From JAXFQS01 sp034178815 (GTDB taxonomy: Bacteria; Verrucomicrobiota; Kiritimatiellia; RFP12; DVOR01), in NCBI GenBank assembly GCA_034178815.1, contig JAXFQS010000127.1:1-11905 (forward strand): a stretch of 11,905 nucleotides of DNA, written 5' to 3'. Below are positions 1-4,689 of the stretch, piece by piece. Both the position numbers and the translations under genes were made by a program. Below the pieces are notes generated by a model. It was not told the origin of the DNA and ran no database searches. It saw only the letters and a list, made by a program, of their open reading frames with translations. The first letter of the stretch is position 1. Every line of letters starts with the position of its first letter.

Positions 1-465
1 GTCGCCCGCCTCAAGGGGGAGAAGCCGCCGCTGCTGGTGGATGTGTCGCTCGCGCTCGACTTCGTGGATCTTTCGCCCGGGCTCTTCGACAGCGAGCGTT
101 CCGCCTGCCTGCCTTACGACTATGTCGACGAGGAGATTCACAGCACCGGCATCCACCGCCGCCTCGCGGAGGCGACCGATGTGCAGGAGTTGAAACGGCT
201 CGGGGAGGAACTTGCCGACCGCTACGGTAAACTCCCCGAAGCGGTGCGCAATCTCATCGACTTGGCCAAACTCCGCATCCTTGCCGCGCAGCGCGGCATC
301 GCCCGAATAGAGGTCAAGCGGGGCTTTGCCACCTACTTCGACGCCGCCACGCGCGCAGCCCTCCCTTTCGCCCGGGAGGCAACCCGCGTCGAAGGCTCCA
401 CCGCCGGCGCACGCCTCCGCTCGATGCACCGCTTCCTGACCGCGAGCGTTCCCCTGCATCAATAA
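1..465 (+). CDS. mfd: Transcription-repair coupling factor Mfd, C-terminal end (partial)
   Basis: The reading frame is open from the first base and ends at TAA 463-465, so only the last 154 residues of a protein of roughly 1100 are present. They match the C-terminal TRCF domain of Mfd: a segment reading PYDYVDEEIHSTGIHRRLAEA, then EELADRYGKLPEAVRNLIDLAKLR, then a glycine-isoleucine turn and a beta-rich tail. Mfd is a cytoplasmic ATP-driven translocase that removes RNA polymerase stalled at lesions and recruits UvrA. Its C-terminal domain gates UvrA binding. The helicase and translocase motifs lie to the left of the window. A GTG at 37 is in frame but sits inside the domain, so it is not a likely start. 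Nothing looks broken in the visible part. The next genes run in the opposite direction, so mfd ends its transcription unit here. Family identity is fairly sure from the characteristic C-terminal pattern. Confidence 0.85.
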   Translation, partial: VARLKGEKPPLLVDVSLALDFVDLSPGLFDSERSACLPYDYVDEEIHSTGIHRRLAEATDVQELKRLGEELADRYGKLPEAVRNLIDLAKLRILAAQRGIARIEVKRGFATYFDAATRAALPFAREATRVEGSTAGARLRSMHRFLTASVPLHQ

Positions 466-468
466 TGA

Positions 469-503
469 ACGAGCCGCCCCCGTTGCTTACGGGGACGGCT
501 CGT
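469..503. terminator. Hairpin between convergent mfd and EF-hand genes, possible bidirectional terminator
   Basis: A 14-base inverted repeat with one mismatch (arms 469-482 and 490-503, 7-base loop TTGCTTA) begins 3 bases after the mfd stop. It lies between two convergent genes, which suits a shared terminator. Neither strand carries a clear T-run after the stem, so it may be Rho-assisted or only an RNA-stabilising stem. The rest of the gap to 596 shows no other gene. Confidence 0.45.
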
Positions 504-596
504 CTCGGGCACCTTCCGACCGGCGCCAACCTACGAATGGGCTCCGCAGGCTAGCACCTTTGGGGGGCGGAGATGACTACCTTCGGGGAGAACTCC

Positions 597-1289
597 TTAC
601 TTGTCGCCATCCTTGCGGGTATCAACCTTTTCGGCAGCGGGCTTGCAACCACACTTGGCCTTGCCGCCCTTTCCGCCACAGGCGCACTCGGGGCAGGCGC
701 ACGCCGCACCCTTGCCGTTGCAGGAACACTCAGTGCAGGCACAGACCCCCTTCTTGCCATCGCCCGCCTTGGCGTCAGCCTTCTTGCATTTACCCTTCTT
801 GCACTTGCCGGCCTCGGCCTGATCCTTGGAAGCTGGTTTCCCCTTCTCGACCTTTCCATTCTTTCCGGGGACAGGGCGGCGAACCTCCTGCGGACGTGCA
901 TTTTGCATAGCAACCAGTTCATCGACATCAAGTTTGCCATCGCCATTCTTGTCGAAGTTCTTGATGATACCCTCGGCAAAGGCGCGTTGGCGCGCGGGAT
1001 TGGCCTGGGGGCGAGAGGCGCGCATCGCCTCGCGCATGGCCTTGCGCTCCGCTTCATTGAGTTTGCCGTCGCCATCCTTGTCGAACTTCTTGATGCGTTC
1101 CTGATGGCGCTTCTCCATCGCAGCTTTGGCGGCGGCCTGTTCCGCCTCGTTCAACTTCCCGTCCCCGTCCTTATCGAACTCGGCAACCATTCGCGGATTG
1201 ATGCGACGAGGTTGGGTGGGTTTCTTGCTCTCCTCCGCAAAGGAGAGGGTGGCGACGATGAGTGCGCCAAGCATAAGCAGATGTTTCAT
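597..1289 (-). CDS. Secreted protein with three EF-hands and a 12-cysteine metallothionein-like tail
   Basis: 230 residues, ATG at 1287-1289 preceded on the minus strand by AAGGA nine bases upstream. An upstream in-frame start at 1406 would overlap rsmI and would bury the signal peptide, so it is rejected. Residues 1-18 form a Sec signal peptide (MKHLLMLGALIVATLSFA, likely cleaved before EES). Three canonical calcium loops follow: D39-E50, D70-E81 and D113-E124, each with the D-x-D/N-x-D-G-x-L-x3-E pattern and charged helices between them. After a Lys/Pro linker, residues 163-215 hold twelve cysteines in C-x3-C, CACTECSC, CACPECAC and CGC clusters separated by Gly/Lys stretches, like a metallothionein. 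The protein is therefore likely exported to the periplasm or cell surface and likely to bind Ca2+ and probably soft metals (Zn, Cu, Cd). I do not recognise a named family for this combination. It is the last gene of the leftward block. Confidence 0.8.
   Translation of the reverse strand: MKHLLMLGALIVATLSFAEESKKPTQPRRINPRMVAEFDKDGDGKLNEAEQAAAKAAMEKRHQERIKKFDKDGDGKLNEAERKAMREAMRASRPQANPARQRAFAEGIIKNFDKNGDGKLDVDELVAMQNARPQEVRRPVPGKNGKVEKGKPASKDQAEAGKCKKGKCKKADAKAGDGKKGVCACTECSCNGKGAACACPECACGGKGGKAKCGCKPAAEKVDTRKDGDK
645..803 (-). other. Cysteine-cluster segment of the EF-hand protein
   Basis: This stretch encodes residues 163-215 of the EF-hand protein. It holds twelve cysteines and almost no hydrophobic residues, in C-x-C and C-x2-C spacings (CACTECSC, CACPECAC, CGC). 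Such spacing is typical of metal-thiolate clusters. Paired disulfides in the periplasm are the alternative. Confidence 0.7.
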
Positions 1290-1329
1290 AATGACTTTTC
1301 CTTGAAGTTGTGCGCCAGCGGCGCTTATG

Positions 1330-1350
1330 CCTACCAAAACGAAAGGTAGG
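1330..1350. other. Small hairpin between rsmI and the EF-hand gene
   Basis: CCTACC (1330-1335) and GGTAGG (1345-1350) form a 6-bp stem with a 9-base loop, 7 bases past the rsmI stop in the leftward direction. A second short stem, GCGCC/GGCGC with loop AGC, lies at 1312-1324. Neither has a T-run on the minus strand. They may weaken read-through from rsmI or stabilise the EF-hand mRNA leader. Confidence 0.3.
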
Positions 1351-1356
1351 TAGGTT

Positions 1357-2058
1357 TTATTGGGTGGAAGAATCCGCTTCGGCAAACTTGGGATTGTTCC
1401 CGGCAATCACCAGTGCGATTTCCCCCTTCACCTTACGCTCACGGTATGCCGCCGCCAGATCCCCTAGCAAGCCGCGATCGACACGCTCGTGAAGTTTCGT
1501 CAACTCGAAACAGACTGCCGCCTGACGGTTCCCCAAATGCTCGAAAGCCGCCTGCAAAGTCTTGCCCAGACGGAAGGGCGACTCGTATAGAATCAGTGTG
1601 TGCGCCTGCTCTTTCTCGGAAAGGAAAAACTTGGCCAAGGCCCCCGGCTTCCGGGGCGGGAAACCCTTGAAAGTGAAACTAGAAGACGGCAGCCCCGACT
1701 GCAACAAAGCAACCTCGACCGCAGACGCCCCCGGCAACACGCTGTAGGCAACATTATCCCGCGCCAAACGGCTCGCCAGACGGTAGCCGGGGTCACTAAT
1801 GCCAGGGTATCCACCGTCAGAACAGACGCAGATGGTTTTCCCCTCCCGGTGCAGTTGGAGAATACGCTCGCCCGCAGTCTCCTCGTTCCCCTGACGGTAG
1901 GAGATGAGCTCAGGACGGGGAATTCCAAAGGCGGAAAGCAGTTGCCAGGTGCGACGGGTATCCTCGCAGGCAATGACATCCGCAGACCGAAAAGCCTCTT
2001 GGGCGCGGGGGGAAAGGTCGGCTAGGTTTCCGATGGGGGTAGCGACGAAAGCGATCAT
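1357..2058 (-). CDS. rsmI: 16S rRNA (cytidine-1402 2'-O) methyltransferase RsmI
   Basis: 233 residues, ATG at 2056-2058, only 4 bases after the TatD stop, so it is probably translated from the same transcript. The protein begins MIAFVATPIGNLADLSPRA, the N-terminal signature of the tetrapyrrole-methylase superfamily branch RsmI. It continues with ACEDTR (30-35), SDGGYPGISDPG (80-91, usually SDAGTPGISDPG), LPGASA (108-113), KGFPPRK (131-137) and a YESPFRL segment. RsmI uses SAM to methylate the ribose of C1402 in the decoding centre of 16S rRNA, together with RsmH. The protein is about 50 residues shorter than the common form. The C-terminal small domain is missing, which is a known variation in the family. 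All core motifs are present, so the enzyme is likely active. Confidence 0.92.
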   Translation of the reverse strand: MIAFVATPIGNLADLSPRAQEAFRSADVIACEDTRRTWQLLSAFGIPRPELISYRQGNEETAGERILQLHREGKTICVCSDGGYPGISDPGYRLASRLARDNVAYSVLPGASAVEVALLQSGLPSSSFTFKGFPPRKPGALAKFFLSEKEQAHTLILYESPFRLGKTLQAAFEHLGNRQAAVCFELTKLHERVDRGLLGDLAAAYRERKVKGEIALVIAGNNPKFAEADSSTQ

Positions 2059-2062
2059 ATTT

Positions 2063-2758
2063 TCAGCCTTTCACTCCGTAGAATCGGTAGGCATTCCGGC
2101 TGGTCAAGGTTGCCAACTCTTCGACGGAGCAGGCTCGAATCCGGGCCAGTTCCTCGAGCACGGAATGGAGGCGTTCGGGCGGAGCCGTGTCCGTCTCGAC
2201 AAGCAAGGAATCGTCTGGGATCTGTGCCGCGAGGTGGCGCAATCGGCGCGTATTGGGGGCGAGGATGGCAGGCCCGACGGAGACGAATGGGTTGAGTTCG
2301 AGAGCCTGGCGGAGTTCCTCAGACGAACCGTTGAAGGCGTGCAGGAGCAGGGCGGGGAGGTCGTATCGCCGCAGGATCTGGAGAAGCAACTGCCAGCGGC
2401 GGGCGCCGTGCAGGATAACGGGGCGCGCCAAGTTTCGGGCGAGGTCGATCTGGGCTTCGAAGGCGGTCAACTGTCCGGCTAGGGGGCTCTCTTTTCGCAG
2501 CCCGCAGAGGCCGATTTCCCCGATTGCCAGCGTGGGGTTCTGGCGCATTGCCTCGGCAAGTTGTTCAAGGCGCGCGGGGGTGCAGTGCTGGGCAAACCAG
2601 GGGTGGATTCCCAGGGCTTTGACGCGCACGCCGGGGTGTTGCTCGGCAAGGATTGCGTCCCATTCGTCAGGGCGTGCGGCGGCAAGAGCACACCCGTCTG
2701 GAGCGGCGGGGGCGGACAGGTAGGGTATCTGGGCGAGATGGAGGTGGGCGTTAAACAT
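2063..2758 (-). CDS. TatD-family metal-dependent hydrolase (deoxyribonuclease-like)
   Basis: 231 residues, ATG at 2756-2758. TatD-family enzymes are TIM-barrel amidohydrolases with two divalent metals and are usually described as 3'-5' DNA/RNA exonucleases in the cytoplasm. Expected metal ligands are visible: H5 and H7 (N-x-H-x-H at the first strand, where D-x-H-x-H is usual), E81 in GEIGL, H117 in PVILHGAR, H140 in LLHAFNGS and D190 in VETD. The GIHPW motif is at 50-54. Two substitutions are seen at conserved places: N3 for Asp, and C85 where the family has GE-x-GLD. The protein is also about 25 residues short of the usual 255-265. It is upstream of rsmI and coupled to it. No clear Shine-Dalgarno precedes the start. 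Family membership is firm; the exact substrate is unknown. Confidence 0.85.
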   Translation of the reverse strand: MFNAHLHLAQIPYLSAPAAPDGCALAAARPDEWDAILAEQHPGVRVKALGIHPWFAQHCTPARLEQLAEAMRQNPTLAIGEIGLCGLRKESPLAGQLTAFEAQIDLARNLARPVILHGARRWQLLLQILRRYDLPALLLHAFNGSSEELRQALELNPFVSVGPAILAPNTRRLRHLAAQIPDDSLLVETDTAPPERLHSVLEELARIRACSVEELATLTSRNAYRFYGVKG

Positions 2759-2776
2759 GGGGGCTTTGGGTACAGT

Positions 2777-2807
2777 TCACCCCCGCCGGGCTCTCCGGCG
2801 AGGGTGA
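2777..2807. terminator. Hairpin between the histone-like gene and tatD-like gene
   Basis: A 13-bp inverted repeat with one mismatch (arms 2777-2789 and 2795-2807, loop GCTCT) sits in the 71-base gap downstream of the histone-like gene on the minus strand. It lacks a T-run in that direction. It may end or attenuate the abundant histone-like transcript before the hydrolase gene. Confidence 0.45.
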
Positions 2808-2829
2808 GACCGGAACCTTCGCCGGAGGG

Positions 2830-3225
2830 CTACTTTTTGGCGCTCTTCTTGGCGACGGTTTTCTTGGCGGGCGTCTTGGCGGCAGACTTCTTGGGGGCGG
2901 GGGCCTTCTTGGCGACGGGCTTGGCCGCCGGCTTCTTGGCAACGGGCTTGGCGGCGACCTTGGCAGGGGCGGGTTTCTTGGCAACGGGCTTGGCCGCCGG
3001 CTTCTTGGGGACGGGTTTGGCGGCGACCTTGGAGGGGGCTTTCTTCGCTGGGGCCTTCTTGGCAACCGGCTTGGCGGCGGGCTTCTTGGCGGGCGCCTTT
3101 GCGACGGTCTTTTTGACGGGAGCGCTCTTCTTGGCGGGAGCCTTGGCGGAGACCTTGACGGCGGGCTTCTTGGGGGAAGCCTTGGTGGCGGATTTCTTGG
3201 CAGGAGCCTTCTTTGCGTCAGCCAT
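2830..3225 (-). CDS. Histone H1-like lysine/alanine/proline-rich DNA-binding protein
   Basis: 131 residues, ATG at 3223-3225 with AAGGA eight bases upstream on the minus strand. The whole protein is built from Ala, Lys, Pro, Val and Ser in AKKPAAKPVAKK-type repeats, with no aromatic residue and no acidic patch beyond residue 3. This is the composition of eukaryotic H1 C-terminal tails and of bacterial H1-like proteins such as chlamydial Hc2, Bordetella BpH1 and AlgP tails. The expected role is nonspecific binding and compaction of the nucleoid. A 69-base (23-residue) near-perfect tandem repeat is visible at 2915-3052. A candidate promoter lies at 3322-3350. The strong skew to G-rich codons on this strand comes from AAG and GCC/CCC codon use. 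A low-complexity tail of a larger gene is excluded, since it has its own start, ribosome site and stop. Confidence 0.8.
   Translation of the reverse strand: MADAKKAPAKKSATKASPKKPAVKVSAKAPAKKSAPVKKTVAKAPAKKPAAKPVAKKAPAKKAPSKVAAKPVPKKPAAKPVAKKPAPAKVAAKPVAKKPAAKPVAKKAPAPKKSAAKTPAKKTVAKKSAKK
2915..3052 (-). repeat. 69-bp tandem repeat inside the histone H1-like gene
   Basis: Two adjacent copies (2915-2983 and 2984-3052). The first 25 bases are identical and most of the rest matches. Each copy encodes 23 residues of the KVAAKPV-x-KKPAAKPVAKK type. Such repeats expand and contract easily, so length variation between strains is expected. Confidence 0.75.
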
Positions 3226-3321
3226 GAATCTAGTCCTTTGGGTCAGTCAACGGCGACTGGGCCGCACGCTGGCGCGCGCCAACCTCGCGGCGAGAGTCTG
3301 AAAGACCGTTCACTTTGCGGT

Positions 3322-3350
3322 ATGATAACCCATTTGCCGCGCCAATGCAA
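3322..3350 (-). promoter_or_regulatory. Candidate sigma70-type promoter for the histone-like gene
   Basis: On the minus strand, TTGCAT (3345-3350) and TATCAT (3322-3327) are separated by exactly 17 bases. Transcription would begin near 3315 and give a leader of about 90 bases before the start at 3225. The -10 box differs from TATAAT at one position; the -35 box is weaker. Confidence 0.4.
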
Positions 3351-3458
3351 GGGGCATTTGCGGTTTCTGCGCGGGAATCTTCATTTTCCCGCCCGGATGC
3401 CTGCGTCACTGATACGAAAGATTCCTCTCCGACGGTTCGAATCCCTGAGAATCCGCCT

Positions 3459-3503
3459 CCGTTCCCGCGACCGGAAGGGGGTGCGATTTTCCGCCGGGAA
3501 CGG
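3459..3503. repeat. Two-part inverted repeat upstream of the pigment operon
   Basis: A perfect 9-base outer stem CCGTTCCCG/CGGGAACGG (3459-3467 with 3495-3503) encloses a 5-bp inner stem CGGAA/TTCCG (3472-3476 with 3489-3493), with small internal loops and a 12-base apical loop. It could be a regulator binding site, a small structured RNA or a terminator-like stem. No adjacent T-run is seen. Confidence 0.5.
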
Positions 3504-3603
3504 TACCAACCGAAGTCCGCAGAAGGTATCAACCTCCGAGCGGCACGGGAGCGTAGGAATCGACCCTAGACCTATCCACCTTCGCCCTCAATCGGTACGA
3601 ACC
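3502..3603 (+). repeat. Three decamer repeats GGTAyCAACC upstream of the operon promoter
   Basis: GGTACCAACC (3502-3511), GGTATCAACC (3525-3534) and GGTACGAACC (3594-3603) are nearly identical and start 23 and 69 (3 x 23) bases apart. A weaker match, CCTATCCACC, lies at 3571, 46 bases after the second. All are upstream of the candidate -35 box at 3659, where activator or repressor sites would be expected. Confidence 0.4.
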
Positions 3604-3658
3604 TTCCGGCTGCCGTCCAATCCGACCGGCCGTCCCGCGCCCGGGCCAATCTTCGGAC

Positions 3659-3687
3659 TTGCATCGAACTGCTTCTTTTGTTAGAAT
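3659..3687 (+). promoter_or_regulatory. Candidate sigma70-type promoter of the pigment operon
   Basis: TTGCAT (3659-3664), a 17-base spacer and TAGAAT (3682-3687, one mismatch to TATAAT) are followed by a T-rich, G-rich leader. The start of transcription would be near 3694, about 70 bases before the first ACP. The same -35 hexamer and spacer length are seen in the divergent promoter at 3322-3350. Confidence 0.5.
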
Positions 3688-3723
3688 TATGCTTCGTTTT
3701 TTTGGGGGGCTGGAGGTGAACAG

Positions 3724-3756
3724 AGCCCTTCCATTCAATCGAAAAGGGCTAAGGAG
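3724..3756 (+). promoter_or_regulatory. Leader hairpin next to the ribosome site of the first ACP
   Basis: AGCCCTT (3724-3730) pairs perfectly with AAGGGCT (3744-3750) across a 13-base loop. The Shine-Dalgarno AAGGAG follows at once (3751-3756), 7 bases before the GTG start. The stem abuts but does not cover the ribosome site, so it may protect the mRNA end or tune initiation. The AAGGAG decides the start of the ACP gene. Confidence 0.45.
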
Positions 3757-3763
3757 TCCCCGT

Positions 3764-4039
3764 GTGAAGCGAGCGAACCTAGAAGAAGAAATCAGACAAC
3801 TCATTCTTGAATCCGTCGAAGTCGAAGGCTTGACCGCAGCCGATCTCCCCGCAGATGCGCCTCTCTTCGGAGAGGGCGTTGGGCTAGACTCCATTGACGC
3901 ACTCGAGATTGGAACCGCCCTGCGCAAGCGCTATCAAGTCCGCTTCAAAGCCAACGCGGACGAGAACCGGCAACACTTCCAGACAATCGCCTCCCTCGCC
4001 AACTTCATCGCCCAAGCCAAGGACATCACCCTCGACTAG
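3764..4039 (+). CDS. apeE: Acyl carrier protein, ApeE-like
   Basis: 91 residues from GTG at 3764, chosen because AAGGAG lies 7 bases upstream and because the ACP fold begins at once (VKRANLEEEIRQLILESV). An ATG at 3659 is in frame but would overlap the promoter and add residues unlike an ACP. The carrier serine is S43 in GVGLDSIDALEI, where the 4'-phosphopantetheine arm is attached. This GLDSIDALEI form, with ADAPLFGEG before it, is typical of the first ACP of aryl polyene and flexirubin clusters. It would hold the growing polyene in the cytoplasm. It is the first gene of the rightward operon and is followed after 4 bases by a second ACP. It is encoded with a C-rich strand bias, as are the next few genes. 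The symbol is by analogy with characterised APE clusters. Confidence 0.85.
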   Translation: MKRANLEEEIRQLILESVEVEGLTAADLPADAPLFGEGVGLDSIDALEIGTALRKRYQVRFKANADENRQHFQTIASLANFIAQAKDITLD

Positions 4040-4043
4040 CCCT

Positions 4044-4292
4044 ATGCACACTTACGACGAAATCTACGCCAAACTCGCCGACATCCTCGTAGCCGACTTT
4101 GAATGCCCCCGCGATGCCATCAAGCCGGATGCCCGCCTCTTTGAAGACCTCGATCTGGACTCCATCGATGCCGTCGACCTCATCGTCCGACTCCAGAAAA
4201 TCGTCGACAAGAAAGTCGACCCCCAGGCCTTCAAACAGATACGCACCCTCGGCGATGTCGCGACGGCAATCGAACAACTCGTCAACCAATAG
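4044..4292 (+). CDS. apeF: Acyl carrier protein, ApeF-like
   Basis: 82 residues from ATG at 4044, 4 bases after the previous stop. The carrier serine is S40 in DLDLDSIDAVDL, preceded by KPDARLFEDL; helix 3 and the C-terminal helix (TLGDVATAIEQLVNQ) complete a standard ACP. Paired ACPs at the head of the operon are characteristic of aryl polyene-type clusters, where they share loading and elongation roles. The start has little Shine-Dalgarno sequence of its own, so translation is probably coupled to the first ACP. The last 38 bases overlap the best start of the following membrane protein. Confidence 0.88.
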   Translation: MHTYDEIYAKLADILVADFECPRDAIKPDARLFEDLDLDSIDAVDLIVRLQKIVDKKVDPQAFKQIRTLGDVATAIEQLVNQ

Positions 4293-4689
4293 GCGGACGG
4301 TTCCCTGGCGCATTCCAGTCTCCGTCGCGTGCGTGTGGGCCATCTACCTGCTCAAAGGCAGCCTCTGGATGCGCTTCTATCCCCTGCTCGTCGGACTGGT
4401 CGTCTGGGGCGCCTTCGCTAGTTCCCTGTTCGCCACCCCGCTGGTCGAGAGAATCGCCCGCGCAAGGGGGCATTCCCTCACACCCCAGGCCATCCGATAC
4501 ACCCGAAAAGCCACGCAAGCCTGGGTGATTTTCCTGACCCTCCACCTGATCGTCACTGTCTGGACGCTCTTCCAAACCCCCGCCTGCTGGGCCCTCTACA
4601 ACGGCTGCATCGCCTACGCCCTTATCGGCACCATGTTCGCCGCCGAGTACCTTGTCCGCCGCCATCTCCTCAGCCGTGCAGACGATTGA
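4255..4689 (+). CDS. Small four-helix membrane protein, COG4648-like
   Basis: 144 residues if it begins at ATG 4255, which overlaps the second ACP by 38 bases. This start gives a basic N-terminus (MSRRQSNN... NRRT) followed by a complete first helix. The alternative GTG 4333 would cut that helix. No clear Shine-Dalgarno supports either. Hydrophobic segments lie near residues 19-34, 39-59, 88-106 and 112-134, with the conserved-looking RYTRKATQAW loop at 81-90 before the third helix. Proteins of this type sit next to the ACP and ligase genes in aryl polyene clusters as inner-membrane proteins of unknown function. The gene is certain from the helix pattern and position; the family name rests on context plus the RYTR...W feature. 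It overlaps the next gene. Confidence 0.75.
   Translation: MSRRQSNNSSTNRRTVPWRIPVSVACVWAIYLLKGSLWMRFYPLLVGLVVWGAFASSLFATPLVERIARARGHSLTPQAIRYTRKATQAWVIFLTLHLIVTVWTLFQTPACWALYNGCIAYALIGTMFAAEYLVRRHLLSRADD

Larger units (their letters stand above)
3226..3763. other. Divergent intergenic region, no gene seen
   Basis: This 538-base stretch separates the leftward histone-like gene from the rightward pigment operon. Short open frames inside it lack coding character and ribosome sites. It contains candidate promoters on both strands, a two-part inverted repeat (3459-3503) and three decamer repeats (3502-3603), each listed separately. The rest shows nothing recognisable. Confidence 0.7.

Noticed and set aside
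573..1349. Rightward open frame of 258 codons across the EF-hand gene
   Set aside because: It is the antisense of the repeated EF-hand and lysine-rich codons, has no ribosome site, and the minus-strand protein has clear domains and a signal peptide.
2915..3052. CRISPR-like or regulatory repeat array
   Set aside because: The 69-base repeats have no spacers, keep the reading frame of the histone-like protein and encode its repeat unit.
2561..3301. Rightward open frame of 246 codons with repeated GFLATGLAAG-like, membrane-looking sequence
   Set aside because: It is the reverse reading of the AAG/GCC-rich histone-like gene; its repeats are those of the minus-strand gene and it has no start context.
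3420..3470. Possible tRNA: GGTTCGAATCC at about 3439 looks like a T-arm
   Set aside because: The flanking bases pair in only three of five T-stem positions, and no acceptor stem, D-arm or anticodon stem can be built around it on either strand.
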